In this document: positions 18,796 through 30,548 of the stretch, piece after piece | Layout of the letters: each line of letters starts with the position of its first letter | Position numbering within the stretch: position 1 is the stretch's first letter | Assembly: GCA_963576725.1 (NCBI GenBank) | Contig: OY755238.1 | Location: 29,221,201 to 29,285,200, forward strand | Direction of reading: 5' to 3' | From: Azorinus chamasolen | Taxonomy: Eukaryota; Mollusca; Bivalvia; Cardiida; Solecurtidae | DNA: 64,000 nt | Position numbers and translations under genes: made by a program | The notes under the pieces: model-generated | What the model was told of the DNA's origin: nothing | The model's input: the letters and a program-made list of their open reading frames with translations, nothing else | The model's database searches: none

Positions 18796-19758
18796 ATTTT
18801 AAAGCAAATTTGGTGTCTGCTGTCAACAGATGCTAACTGGTGTTTATTAATCCTTTTTTCTCTTAAAAATATTTATTAAAAGAGTTCATGACCTAGTTCA
18901 TATTCATTTACAGGGAGTACAGAGACGCTAGACAACCATGATCGAATCTAAAGAAATAAGTCTACGGACTAAGCAATCAGAGCAGATCCTCATCAGACAG
19001 TTTCTGCGTGATTTAGGTTTACGCTGTTAACAAAAAGTTTGAATAGAATAATTTTCCATGACGAAAAGGCCAATTAACCTACAGTGCTAACCTCTAAAGT
19101 CACATTTATAAAAGAATGTTGCATTTTGGCTGCACTATTTTCTGTAATATAAAGTTCACTGAAAACAGCCATCGATACACAACGTAAGCTGATCCAATAT
19201 AAAAAAAAATGTGGAAGAATAAAATCGAACAAACAATCCCATTCCCTTGACGTTCACATCGTGGAAGTTTTCTTGAACTGCTCCGTCTTTGGTAATTTAA
19301 ATAATCCTATTTAAACTCTGTCGGATTTGGAGCTACACCCATAGGCAGGGCTACACCCATAGACAGCACAAATTACCATTTACTACTCAAAACGAAGCAG
19401 AAGTACATAACGTGCGATTCCTTTCGGTTGGAACAAAAAGTATCACTGTTTCTTTAAACGAAATACAAATCGTCTAATTTAACGATCTACTGAGATATAA
19501 CTCTTTACAAAACACAATCCGCACAACTTTAGGTATATATAAGGAACTTTTAAAGTACAAAATGAGAAATTACCATTATTAACGTTGTTTAAACACCCAA
19601 TATGCCCTGTGGAACCATATATTGACGATTAACTTATAAGTGAGTTTAAACGCGTTTACAAACGCGTTTGTAAGTGAATATGCTAAACGGGTTTTAAACG
19701 GGTTTAAAACGCGTTTGAAACGCACTAAGTGGGAAAGAATAACAGTTTCTCCACTGTA

Positions 19759-20195
19759 ATATACCAAAACGAAGGCGCATTTCGAATCCCATTGACAGTG
19801 AGTGTCGGACGTGTTGGCGACTGTATGTAGGTCTTCATGTAAATGGCGCGCTTTACATAGACACATGTTGTGTACAATGACGTCATAATGTGACGTGTTT
19901 GTAACTATGTATGTCAAAACTGTAACTCAAAATTTATTTTGACGTGTTTCTGTATGTTTTTGTATCATAAACTATCACAGTTCAATTGAATACCAGAGAG
20001 GTCTGAATTAGATCCTGGTTGATATGACAGTAAGTAAAAAATAAAGTTGGAAAATTTGGACCTACTTTGTCCCCGTTACCTAGCTAACCTAATAACACCT
20101 TTCATTCATCATTTCTATATGTAAGGAGAATTTATAACAATCCACGTTACTGCTGAAATATTGGCTGCAAATAACATTTGTGTGTGTTATGTTAT
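19759..20195. other. Spacer
   Basis: No gene or repeat that I recognise. Confidence 0.3.
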
Positions 20196-20281
20196 AAATA
20201 GGATCTTGCATTCGTGTTCATGATTATTGGATTTATTAAATTCAATAATCAAGAACACTCATGTAAGATCCTCTATTTAAT
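20196..20281. repeat. 86-bp palindrome
   Basis: ATAAATAGGATCTTGCATTC is mirrored by CATGTAAGATCCTCTATTTA, with inner arms TGATTATTG / CAATAATCA. Probably a small MITE of another family; ends undefined. Confidence 0.6.
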
Positions 20282-20484
20282 ATTCATTATGATATTACTT
20301 ATTAGATGAATATTCATGGTGTAAATGTTATAAAAACCATTATCCTTCCACCAGACCCTATTTTATTACCACTCGTTAAATCGTCGTAAAGGATTTGGTG
20401 TAGGAAGTACTATTTTAGTGTCTGAGATACGGCAGAACTTGTTCTACGCGACCGTTCATGTGTTGGACAAGGGCGTCTTTAAAA

Positions 20485-20570
20485 CCATGCGGCTGGCTAA
20501 TGCAGGGTAAAAGTACTGGAAGCCCATGTAGGAGCTTTTGACCTGTATTAAGCTTCAACCGGTCTTACAA
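20485..20570 (+). mobile_element. Decayed family D/E core
   Basis: It reads GCGGCTGGCTAATGCAGGG .. CCTGTATTAAGCTTCAACCGG around AAGCCCATGTAGGAGCTTTT, read in words. The ends are not recognisable. Confidence 0.45.
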
Positions 20571-20797
20571 AACCACACGTAAGCCTATTGTTAAGACTGT
20601 TTAAGATGTAGGCACTTAATCTATGACTCTAGTCAGGTTTTGTGATTAATGTTAAAATGATTGATAATGCTATTGACATTTATGGCTTTGATTGCACTTC
20701 AAAGTTTCTTTGAATCCTTTTTATGCCCCCAGGCGAGCTATAAATGGTAATGCTAGTGTGCCATTTAAACACAAAAATTTGTTTTTTTGTATAAACA

Positions 20798-21218
20798 GTA
20801 AAGTAGCGGTAATACGACCATTCAATCGAAGTCTAATTCAGGATTATCGTAACAAGTGGAAGTGCAATGTAGAAAACTCACATAGAAGTTCTCTGCATTA
20901 CCGTTGCCCCATATAAAGCAACCAACCCTTTGCCCTGTAGAAACCCTCTTTCGCTGCCATTTTTGTCGTCTGCAAACCTTGTCGTTTGCTACAATTTTCT
21001 TTGTTTTCATTGTCTTCATTTTTGTTTCCAAAAATCAGTCACAGTAACAAACAATGTGGATCTTATTTACGCCCAGTTATCTGGCGTCTCATCTGGATCC
21101 AAACTGTTTTCAAATTTAATCATTGGTGTGACATTGGCACTGGAAGAGTTAAGCACTCACTTGCTTTCTATGTTATATTGTAACAAATGTTGTGGTCGCT
21201 TTAGCGAGACTCTACTGT
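20798..21218 (+). mobile_element. Family D MITE (D6), split by a family F MITE
   Basis: The left side has CAGTAAAGTAGCGG and a short palindrome GTGCAATGTAGAAAAC .. GTTCTCTGCATTACCG. The right end TGTGGTCGCTTTAGCGAG + ACTCTACTG follows the F insertion. Confidence 0.5.
20942..21155 (-). mobile_element. MITE family F, nested (F4)
   Basis: Starts CCCTCTTTCGCTGCCATTTT with the body TCGTCTGC..; the hairpin on the right is reduced (CCCAGTTATCTGGCGTCTC, ATCTGGATCCAAACTG). It ends GGCACTGGAAGAGTTAA. Confidence 0.6.
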
Positions 21219-21292
21219 TAGAATAATCGAGGTTTTACTGTATGTACATCTACCAGTAATTGTCTTTGTAACAGGTGCCATCTTAAACCTTT

Positions 21293-21530
21293 CCTCCATA
21301 AATATTCATGTAAGAAGTAATGACGTCATGAATTGTAATTAGATTAATTTGTTATATTATTATAGCACATGGACAAAGGAATTTTAAGTCAGGGTAGAAA
21401 CTATATTTATATTTTGCCATAAGCAAACAAAGCAGACCCTGATCAGACGACTCCTATAGGAGCCGGCTGATATGTGACTAATCTGTTTTGCAAAGGCGTA
21501 GAAAATCATATTTATGGAGCAAAGGGTTAA
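21293..21530 (-). mobile_element. MITE subfamily A', near full length (A'7)
   Basis: TTAA at 21293-21296 and 21527-21530. The body holds a perfect TGACGTCA (21321-21328). The hairpin (AAGCAAACAAAGCAGACC ..) turns at ACTCCTATAGGAGCC. Confidence 0.85.
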
Positions 21531-21716
21531 TGTTTGGTGAAATTCATGTAAAATCCGATCAGACAGTTCCTGTACGATCCTCTCCGAGAAGATCGATCTA
21601 TCTGTATCTAGCAACCACCTGTAAACATATCTAAATTGTCCTGTATTGAACATTTAGCATGTCGAGAGTGGTTTGTTTGATGTCAGTTGTCACGGTTGAT
21701 TTACATTGTGTGCCTT

Positions 21717-21954
21717 TTAACTAATTCTCTCCTAATCTATTTTTAGACCCAGCATGTTTTAATTGATCTACCGAAAAGTAGCATTAACTAGAGAAAAAGG
21801 AAAATTTAAGAATTGTGTAGTTTGAAACCATGGTTATAAACAGAGCATTTGCTCCTATAGGAGCAAATGCTCTATTTATCACAATGGTTTCACAATGTGA
21901 AATTCACAATTTTATAGATGCGCAAAATTGCTTCACTAGGTGGTAATGTGTTAA
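21717..21954 (-). mobile_element. MITE family B (B4)
   Basis: TTAA at 21717-21720 and 21951-21954. The ends are CTAATTCTCTCCTAATC and TAGGTGGTAATGTG, both diverged from the CCCATTCCCTC type. The hairpin is intact at its centre, TTGCTCCTATAGGAGCAA. Confidence 0.8.
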
Positions 21955-22084
21955 AAACATAGAGAGTATCAAATCAAACCGTTTGGATCCTGGTTACACG
22001 CTGCCTCATTTGGACCCTAATCGTTTACAGAGACTACTCATCTGCCAGCAGCAGGGTAAACATTTAAAGTAAAGACCGTATTTA

Positions 22085-22278
22085 CAGTAAACCCTCCCTA
22101 AACCATAATTCTAAGGTTGTATGTACTTTTAGGCAGGTGACTACTTAATACAGGGTGCAAGTCGTGTAGAGAGTTCCTAGAGGAGCTTTCTGTATGACCT
22201 TTTCCCTGCATTAAGCTATCGTTTGTCTTTAAGATAATTATACTAAATAGGACGCTTTTTTAAGAGAGGTTTTTACTG
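22085..22278 (+). mobile_element. MITE family D, CCGGAA-like variant (D7)
   Basis: TA flanks both ends. It starts CAGTAAACCCTCCCTAAACC and ends AAGAGAGGTTTTTACTG. The core turns at AGTTCCTAGAGGAGCTT. Confidence 0.8.
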
Positions 22279-22473
22279 TACAGTAATTATGACTTTTGAC
22301 CTAAAGTTCTCTTGACACAAGCATTAAAACACGGCGAGTCATTTATCGATATGGGAACCACTTCCCAGATCCTCTGTCGGTTTGAGCTGATAGTCAGTAC
22401 ATGTATGACCTTGATTGTTAATCGACATTAACCCTTATCCAGAGGTACATGTAAGATCATTTATGATTTCTAC

Positions 22474-22645
22474 TTAACCCGTTCCTTCATATAAACGTGT
22501 TTCTATGGCTTTTCAAATAGAGTACACTCAGATCAGACGACTCCGGTAGGAGCCGTCTGACCAGGATCTGCTCTGTTTGCTAATGGAATTTGAAATATCT
22601 GTTCCTATAGTAGGTATCGACATTTGGACTAAACATAGAACAAAT
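22474..22645 (+). mobile_element. MITE family A with shortened body (A8)
   Basis: TTAA at 22474-22477. Hairpin centre ACTCCGGTAGGAGCC. The body jumps from AATATCTGTTCCTATAG to AGTAGGTATCGAC and ends at ACATAGAACA without the terminal repeat. Confidence 0.7.
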
Positions 22646-22689
22646 AAATCGTCAAGCTTCCAATTTGTCGTACATTTACATATCGTCGA

Positions 22690-22810
22690 TTCGTATAGGG
22701 TTTTGAGAAACTATTGACCGAGTGTCAAACAGCTTGGATCCTGATGAGACACCGAGTAACTCGGCGTCTGATCTAGATCCTAGCTGTTTGCTAGTGCAAG
22801 TCACATCTCG
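22690..22810 (+). mobile_element. Family F-type hairpin, second subfamily
   Basis: ACTATTGACCGAGTGTCAAAC, split here as ACTATTGACC and GAGTGTCAAAC, leads into CTTGGATCCTGATGAGAC with centre GCCGAGTAACTCGGC. This is the clearest copy of the variant also at 13.7, 30.3, 35.9 and 41.9 kb. Confidence 0.6.
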
Positions 22811-23332
22811 CTCAGCAAGACAAGGGTGTATGCCGTGCTAGATTGCAGTTAAAACTTAATTAACAGATTAAACGAACGCAATACAATTGAATTCAATTAA
22901 GCTGATGAGCATACATGTATTATTTCGCTACGAAAACAACTATATGACTCAGTTGACGCGTTTCCTCGCACCCAACATGACAGGAATCTGCTATCAAGCA
23001 TAATTGTGCCAGTTTCATTTAAAATCCGTGTATGCTTATAACATAAAAACCTAGTATGACATGATTTAATCTCAAATTCATTCATGGTTTATATTTAATT
23101 CTGTTGTTAATGCATTAACTATTTAAATTTATTAGACATTACTTAAAACACCGATGACTTAAACGCACATTAGAAAGATTAATGTTGTACAGGCAAATGG
23201 ATAGCCAATACAAATTTAATTAACTAAATATTATTTATTACTCTTCAGCTTTTTCGCATTGAACTCGATTACACACGCGGTTTTAATTTAAAGTAACTCG
23301 TGGCAAAACTGATCCAATCCCATATACTTCCT
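22811..23332. other. AT-rich spacer
   Basis: No gene or repeat that I recognise. Confidence 0.3.
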
Positions 23333-23445
23333 GTAAAATTCGATCTATAAAACTCCATTAGTAAACAGAGCAGATCCTGATCAGACAGCTCCTTCAGGAG
23401 CTGTCTGATCAGGGTATTCTCTGTTTGCATGCAGTGTAGACATAG
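23333..23445 (-). mobile_element. MITE family A fragment with intact hairpin (A9)
   Basis: GTAAACAGAGCAGATCCTGA .. GGGTATTCTCTGTTTGC is a near-perfect palindrome (23362-23428) turning at AGCTCCTTCAGGAGCT. Only 30 bp of body and no terminal repeats remain. Confidence 0.7.
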
Positions 23446-23750
23446 ACCCAGCATTGTGCCATAAAGGGCCATATTACAAATACTTAACTCGTTAATTCTT
23501 CACGTTGCCAACAAGGAACAAACCATGGAGCACAAGTAGGGAATTCAAAGACGGCATCTTAAGCAAAACATGCAGTTGTCCCTTAAAAACAGCTAAATCA
23601 TTTACTTCAATTTCAGTTAAAATTCAATAATGATACTAACAACATATATTATAAAGTCTGGGAGATCTATAGGCCCAAAATTTGCTTATCCTCCTTGCAA
23701 GGTGCGCCTAGACAATAATGGATATAAAACATTAACACAGTTTAAAGTCT

Positions 23751-24010
23751 AAACCCTTACAATGCGGGGCAAACTTCACTAATGTCCTTTGCAAACAGTG
23801 TAGACCTAGATGAGAAGGCTCTCATTAGGGAATGTAGGAGCCGTCTGATCAGGGTCTGCTCTGTTTGCGTATGGTGTAATGTAGATTTTATTCTACAGAT
23901 TCTGCCTGAGCCAAAATAACCTTGTGTTCATATGCCATTATGAAAATAATCTTATTAATATCCATGACGTCATTATTTCCAACATGGATATTTATCAGGG
24001 AAAGGGTTAA
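23751..24010 (+). mobile_element. MITE subfamily A' (A'10)
   Basis: It ends ATCAGGGAAAGGG + TTAA (24007-24010). The body has a perfect TGACGTCA (23965-23972). The hairpin centre is enlarged (GGCTCTCATTAGGGAATGTAGGAGCC), read as GGCTCTCATTAGGG and AATGTAGGAGCC. Confidence 0.75.
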
Positions 24011-24655
24011 GACAAGTTCTACTATATTTGTATGTTTGCTATATACAATACAGCGTGGTGTATGTCCACGTGATGGCTGCATATGACATTTCAAATATAG
24101 AACGGACATTGTACGACGATACACAGTACACGATTTCACTAAAGCTTCAAAACCATATATCAGACATTTATAAAATGACAAAACAGAACAAATCGTTTAA
24201 TATGCTGATTTATAAAACAAATTCTGAAAGTGGGTGATTCTTCGAAAGCAAAAGTTGTAATACCAAAAGGGGAAATGTGTTATTGAGTCTGCTCATGAGT
24301 AGTAATTCAAAGTGCAACACTACTCACGCCCCATAGACTCTTCTTAAGCAGTATTCAATTTTCAAAACTGATACCATCAAAACTATTGATCCCGAAGGAC
24401 CAGATACATGTAATATACATTAACAACACTGAGAATGAAGTACGGCAAATCTTTTTACGGCTGCCACACACGCACTTAAGATGTTGGAGTACGTCAGTGT
24501 AACAGCGTAAAACGTCGTTTTTGATATTAAGTTATAAAATGATTTGTGATATAAAACGTATATACATGTATATTCATTATTATTATTTGATTATATTTAT
24601 TATAATACATGTAATTATTGCTGTTAATAAAAGTGAATTATTATAGCTATTTACT
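24011..24655. other. Spacer
   Basis: Short frames on both strands show no domain. No repeat that I recognise. Confidence 0.3.
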
Positions 24656-24915
24656 ATACACCCCAAGGAAGTTTGAAAAGGGGTATATACGAGTCAGTGT
24701 GTTGGTCAGTGGTTTGGACTGTCTGTCCGTGGCAACTATATACCCCCGCAAACGAAGTTTAAGAGAGGGTATATAGGAATCAGTGTGTTGGTCGATCGGT
24801 TGGTCTGTCTGTCTGTGGAACAACCTGGTTATACCCCCGCAAACGAAGTTTGAGAGGGGGTATCTATATAGGAGGCAGTGTGTTGGTCGGTCGGTTGGTC
24901 TATCTGTCTACCCGT
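24656..24915 (+). repeat. Three tandem 83-92 bp units, TATACCCCCGCAAACGAAG type
   Basis: Each unit reads TATACCCCCGCAAACGAAG, then AGAGGGTATATAGGAATC, then CAGTGTGTTGGTCGGTCGG and CTGTCTGTC words. Units begin at about 24,656, 24,739 and 24,829. The CCCCGC..GGGGG inverted motif at the head resembles terminal repeats of a transposon common in invertebrates; the class is not assigned. Confidence 0.65.
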
Positions 24916-25158
24916 GGCACAACTTGGCATAAATCTTGTTTGATTTGCGATCAAGGCAGCTGAGCGGGGATGTCAACCACCTTTAGCGATAGTTCTATTT
25001 ATAATTGTAGATAATTATATAGTAACGTTATCCAGTTCAAATACGTTAACTGAATGGTGTAAATAGTATTTATCTGTTAACATTCATTCAACATTTGAGT
25101 CACGGAAACGTTTAAAAATACTGAGTACGCCAACACCCGTCGGGACGTCTTACATGTA

Positions 25159-25361
25159 CAGTAAAACATCTCTTAACCGGAATTCTAGTAGAGAAGAATT
25201 TATATATTTTAGGCAAGTGACCTCTTAATGCAGGGTGAAAGTCATGCAGAAAGCTCCTCTAGGAGCTTTCTGCATGACTTCCATCCTGCTTTAAGGTGTC
25301 ACCTGTCTCCAAGACCGATATTTATACTAAATTTAATGTCCGGTTAAGAGAGGTTTTACTG
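25159..25361 (+). mobile_element. MITE family D, CCGGAA variant, full length (D8)
   Basis: TA flanks both ends (25157-25158, 25362-25363). It starts CAGTAAAACATCTCTTAACC and ends TTAAGAGAGGTTTTACTG. The core turns at AAGCTCCTCTAGGAGCTT. It is the best reference for this variant. Confidence 0.85.
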
Positions 25362-25564
25362 TAACACCTACTGTTGTGAAGCAACAAAGTATGCATTTGA
25401 AACTTAGAGCAGATGTAAATGTTTGTAAATGGAAACGTTTTGGCCCCTGAAGATTTAACAAGGTTTGCTTCTCTCACTCAATAATCGAAGAGGAAGCACT
25501 GATGTCTAATTTGATCTTTACTACTTTGAGGCCCTTAACTGGTCAATATAGAACTGACATTGGT

Positions 25565-25810
25565 TTAACCCTTTCACCGCCACAGTCGCATAAATGCACC
25601 ATGACAAATAGTGCAGTCCCAGATCAGACGCGGCCTTTTCAATGCGGCGTATGATCAGGAACTTCACTATTTGTCCCAATCTCTATTTTAATATATGTGC
25701 TTTATTCCTTTGAAATGTGCATTTATTTATCTGATTTCCTTATTTTACTGAATGATTGAACAAACTTGGATTGCAGACGACAATTAGAAAGTTGGCGCCG
25801 AAAGGGTTAA
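25565..25810 (+). mobile_element. MITE family G (G2)
   Basis: TTAA at both ends. The left end is CCCTTTCACCGCCACAGTC and the right end TTGGCGCCGAAAGGG. Hairpin GACAAATAGTGCAGTCCCAG .. GAACTTCACTATTTGTC. The centre CGGCCTTTTCAATGCGGCG is one mutation series away from palindromic. Confidence 0.85.
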
Positions 25811-25879
25811 ATTCGCTGTTAGGTACATACATGTGTATGTATACACCTTGTTGCAGTATTAATGCTTTATTTTAATAAA

Positions 25880-26022
25880 CAGTAGAACGTGTCTTAAGCG
25901 GTCATTCATTTATTGAATATAGAGGGGCAAAGGATTACTTTAGACCTGCATTAAACAACCACCTGTCTTAAAGACACAAACTTAGACATCATTTTAATGT
26001 TTTCTTAAGACAGGTTTAACTG
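25880..26022. mobile_element. Family D-like MITE, left core arm missing (D9)
   Basis: It starts CAGTAGAACGTGTCTTAAGC and ends TCTTAAGACAGGTTTAACTG. Only CCTGCATTAAACAACCACC of the core remains. The TCTTAAG end is a further TIR variant. Confidence 0.6.
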
Positions 26023-26033
26023 CGCCTGTTTAA

Positions 26034-26274
26034 TTAAATATTTCCTTCACGCTTTTTCAAGCATTTACAAACGGAGTAGACCCAGATCAGACGGCTCCTG
26101 TAGGAACCGTCTGATCAGAGTCTACTCTGTTTGCTATTGGAATTTAATAGATCTTCACTTTCTATAATAGCTACTGTATTTCACCGTCGATATTCCATTA
26201 TCTCTATTTTGTTCATGCATATTCAGTATGTATTAAAATTGGAATAAACATGCAAAGAATATGGAAAGGGTTAA
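26034..26274 (+). mobile_element. MITE family A (A11)
   Basis: The hairpin TTTACAAACGGAGTAGACCC .. GAGTCTACTCTGTTTGC turns at GGCTCCTGTAGGAACC. The right end ATATGGAAAGGG is followed by TTAA (26271-26274); the left end is decayed. Confidence 0.75.
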
Positions 26275-26424
26275 CGTAGATACTTGCTCCAAAATGTTAG
26301 CAGTTCACGTAGTTTGAAGACTACTGTCGCACACTGACAAAAGCACCATGTCCTTTTACAGGCTTCAAATATAGCGTAGAAGACAAATGAAAGTTTAATG
26401 TTTTCCAGATCCTTATTTGTTCCT

Positions 26425-26659
26425 TTAACCCATTCCCTCATATTGACGACTTTTGACGACTCTGTAAAAGTCACTTTGTGAAACCATTGTGATAAATAGA
26501 GCATTTGCTCCTATAGGAGCAAATGCTCTATTTATCACAATGGTTTCAAACTACAAAATTCTAAAGGTTTCCTTTTCTCTAGCTCATGCTCCTTTTCGGT
26601 AGATTTATTAAAAGAGGTTGGATCTAAACATAGCCTATGAGGTACATGTAATTGGTTAA
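26425..26659 (+). mobile_element. MITE family B, full length (B5)
   Basis: TTAA at both ends. It starts CCCATTCCCTCATATTGACG. The perfect hairpin CATTGTGATAAATAGAGC.. turns at TTGCTCCTATAGGAGCAA. The right end has an ACATGT interruption just inside (ATGAGGTACATGTAATTGG). It is the best reference for family B. Confidence 0.85.
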
Positions 26660-27264
26660 GTAAATTATAGCTCTCGATTACTAATATTGGGAATGTATCT
26701 AACCAACAGCTAACTTAACAGAACGTTTGCGTGTTCTCCAAAATAATTCAAATAAATGAATACCAAGCAAAAACGATAAACACACATTTCTAAATTTATA
26801 CTTACGACGGGAACAATTTGCATATATATTACAAATTCCATAATTCACATTTGAAGATATGCCAGCTCCTAATTAATTTCATATTTAATTTGTACACGTG
26901 TGACACTGTTTTAGTTAACAATTTAATATAATTACAGTACATGTATATAGAGTTGTGCCTTTCTATTTGTGCCCGTGGCGGAATTTAAATCGCACCAATA
27001 CTGTAAACATTAGCCAAGTCAGTCATTAGACTTATCGTTATAACGTCCGGTGTTTATTTAAACAGTTGAGTGTTTAAATAAACCAAATAACACTCCAGAC
27101 TGGTTAGGGATACATTCATAATCACCAAATGCTCTTAATAAGATACATGTACATACAGATCTTATTATTTCTCAGCTATTATATCATTTATCATTTATAT
27201 TATTATATTATTATTATTACTATTATCACCGCCGATACGCTATAATTATCGGTATATTTAATAA
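26660..27264. other. AT-rich spacer with a short palindrome
   Basis: GTGTTTATTTAAAC and GTGTTTAAATAAAC at about 27,049-27,083 form a small inverted repeat around AGTTGA. Nothing else is recognised. Confidence 0.35.
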
Positions 27265-27500
27265 TTTCCCTCATAGTGCACTTTTGCAAAGAAAGTAGTG
27301 CCAGACCAGATGGTTTCTGTTCTGTTGGAGCAGTGTGGCCAGGGTATGCTTTGTTTGCTTCAAATGATATAGACATACTTCTACAGTTTTTGTCTAAGCA
27401 GGTAATTTCCTTGAAAGATTTGCATGTACATTGTATCAAATTTAGTATTATGAATATTAATAAAGTAATATATGCATACATGCATATTCATTAGGGAAAT
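27265..27500 (+). mobile_element. Decayed MITE subfamily A' (A'12)
   Basis: It retains CCCTCATAGTGCACTTTTGC, hairpin remnants (AAAGAAAGTAGTGCCAGACC .. GGGTATGCTTTGTTTGC) and the end CATGCATATTCATTAGGGAA. Confidence 0.55.
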
Positions 27501-27514
27501 AACTAACCGTTTCG

Positions 27515-27760
27515 TTAACCCTTTCACCACCGCAGTCACATAAATGCACCACGACAAATAGTGCAGTCCCAGATCAGACGCCGCCTTTAAAAGGCGGCGT
27601 CTGATCAGGGACTCCACTATTTGTCTCAACCTCTATTTCTATATATGTGCTTGATTTCTTTGAAATTTGCATTTATTTGTCTCATTTCCTTATTTTACTG
27701 AATGATTTAACAAATTTGGATTGCAGACGACAATTAGAAATTTGGCGCCGAAAGGGTTAA
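27515..27760 (+). mobile_element. MITE family G, full length, best copy (G3)
   Basis: TTAA at 27515-27518 and 27757-27760. Perfect hairpin: GACAAATAGTGCAGTCCCAG, ATCAGACGCCGCC, centre TTTAAA, then the inverse. The right body holds ATTGCAGACGACAATTAG and the GGCGCCGAAAGGG end. Confidence 0.9.
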
Positions 27761-27794
27761 CTAACTATTTAGAAAATCTACAGGCGACCATGTC

Positions 27795-27945
27795 ATTAAA
27801 TTTGCAAACAGGATCTCATTAGGATCCAAACTGTCTGTCACCCTTATACTGTTTTAGAAGAAATGGAACAAAGGATATACACTTTTAGAATTGAAGCAGA
27901 CGACAATATATGCAGACGACAATTCCCCCGAGTGCAGGAGGTTAA
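27795..27945 (+). mobile_element. Family F fragment with collapsed hairpin
   Basis: TTTGCAAACAGGATCTCATT joins left and right arms directly, followed by AGGATCCAAACTGTCTGTC and the F body (GAAGCAGACGACAATAT). The palindrome centre has been deleted. Confidence 0.55.
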
Positions 27946-28265
27946 ACAGAACTGGAAATGAGATTTGTAAATGAGGCAGACTCCAATATCTGCAGACGAC
28001 AGTCGCTCACCTCGTTTACAGTGGTAAAGACTCTAAATAATCTGACCATGCCTATTTAGCATTTACTATGACGAGCTGTCAACTTCCAGATGATTGCATT
28101 TTCTTTATTTAGTATATTTTACACAGTTCCATCTGACAGTTCCTCATGAAAAGTTTGAATATGGGGTCGAGGGTCTAGCTAAAAGTATTGTAGATCTAGA
28201 TATAGCATACACGTGTACACGTGAAAGGTGAATTCGGGGTTGGGGCTACCAACATACATGAATAT

Positions 28266-28466
28266 CGAGGGCCAACCCTTTCCCTGTTGAATATTCATGT
28301 AAGAAATAATGACATCATGAATATGCATTTGCTGAATATATATAAGGGTATATGTACACATGATATGTTCGTCTTGGTAGAAACTGATGTCTTATAATAT
28401 TATCAACAAACAGAGCAGACGGTTCCAATAAAGTCTAAGTTTACTCTGTTTTTAAATGCGTAAATG
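28266..28466 (-). mobile_element. MITE subfamily A', end replaced by microsatellite (A'13)
   Basis: It starts CCAACCCTTTCCCTGTTGAA. The body and a reduced hairpin (CAAACAGAGCAGACGG .. TTTACTCTGTTTTTAAATGCG) run to 28,460, where GTAGCAGTAG repeats begin. The right terminal repeat is gone. Confidence 0.65.
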
Positions 28467-29577
<1,111 letters not shown>

Positions 29578-29580
<3 letters not shown>

Positions 29581-30310
29581 TCCTACTTGGTTTACAAACT
29601 GCAAATTAAACCATTTACTAGTATACTCCTGTAGTATAAATATATTTTATTTGGAAATACATACATTATGCAAGATATTCACACAGTACCACTATAGGAA
29701 TAGAACGAAAGCTAAAGGTCCTTTGAGTATTCTTCTTAATAAACTCACCTTTTCTCCAACATCTCTTGTGTTGTGACCGACTATATGACAAAATGGTCGC
29801 TTTAGAGCTGTTCCACAGTGTACATTAAGCCTTTACTCAATAAATATGCAATTCTACTATCTTACAAACAGAGTAAACCCAGATCATATACTCCTACTAG
29901 TCTGCTCCGTGTGCTTGTGATATAAGAATGTTCTGATTCAACAGTTTCTGAAATGACTCAACATTTCCTTGTTTCATTGGTCATAAAGAATGCTAAAATT
30001 AATGCTGATTAAGAATTACAAGTATCCAAAGAGAGACATATTCCTGAAACCACCCTTAATTTAAAATAAATACGTCAATGCAAAAGCGTCTTTTAACCCC
30101 GCAGTTCACGGCCGTATCATTTTAAACACATAAACGACTGACCATAAGTAGATATTTCATGACCCTTTGAACCTGTCCCTAGGTATCACCAAGATTGGAA
30201 TATCATGATTACACTGTATGCCACAGAGAGCGAATTAGTAATGCTTAAACCATGTAGATGTTTGTTTAATTAACCCTTATGTTGTAAAACATTCTTCTTC
30301 TTATTCTTTC
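29578..30310 (+). repeat. Direct duplication D-dup, copy 1
   Basis: CTACTTGGTTTACAAACTGC, CTTTTCTCCAACATCTC, the AGAGACATATTCCTGAAACC stretch and CATGACCCTTTGAACCTGTC each recur in the same order at 30.86-32.16 kb. Divergence is substantial. This copy contains the decayed MITE A'14. Confidence 0.65.
29824..29995 (+). mobile_element. Decayed MITE subfamily A' (A'14)
   Basis: AAGCCTTTACTCAATAAATATG, split as AAGCCTTTAC and TCAATAAATATG, leads to hairpin arms TTACAAACAGAGTAAACCCAG and GTCTGCTCCGTGTGC. The body fades at 29,990. Confidence 0.55.
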
Positions 30311-30388
30311 CAATTTAATCAAGCGATGGGGAAACTAGTTCATTGAGTCGAGTGTCAACCAGCTTGGATTCCTATGAGACGCCGAATC

Positions 30389-30548
30389 TGGGTCCATGCT
30401 TATAAAACGTTAAGTTGAGTCTGAGTGCGCTCTCAAGTTTTTGATTGGCTCAAATCTGACCAATCAAAAGCTTGAGAACTCAAATCGACCAATCAAAAGC
30501 TTGAGAACGAAACTCAGACTCAACTAAAAGCTTTATAAGCATGTACCC
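30389..30548. mobile_element. 160-bp palindromic MITE M (GGGTCCATGCTTATAAA ends)
   Basis: The left end GGGTCCATGCTTATAAA and right end TTTATAAGCATGTACCC are inverted. The next inner arms TTGAGTCTGAGT / ACTCAGACTCAA also pair. The centre holds two direct copies of GACCAATCAAAAGCTTGAG. No coding capacity. A separate F-type hairpin remnant abuts on the left (30,340-30,388). Confidence 0.7.

Larger units (their letters stand above)
16896..19756. mobile_element. 2,861-bp inverted-repeat element K with TA duplication
   Basis: The two ends share 26 identical inverted bases starting CAGTGGAGAAACTGTTATTC. TA flanks both sides (16894-16895, 19757-19758). Inside each end the DNA is rich in AAACG/CGTTT words (AAACGCGTTTG, AAACGATAAACG), unlike the interior, and could be subterminal binding sites. 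The interior holds MITE debris and a 100-bp palindrome but no transposase frame. CAGT ends and TA targets suggest a Tc1/mariner or pogo-type parent (inference). Confidence 0.8.

Noticed and set aside
19579..19917. A 112-codon minus-strand gene
   Set aside because: It overlaps the terminal repeat and CGTTT-rich zone of element K, with no domain.
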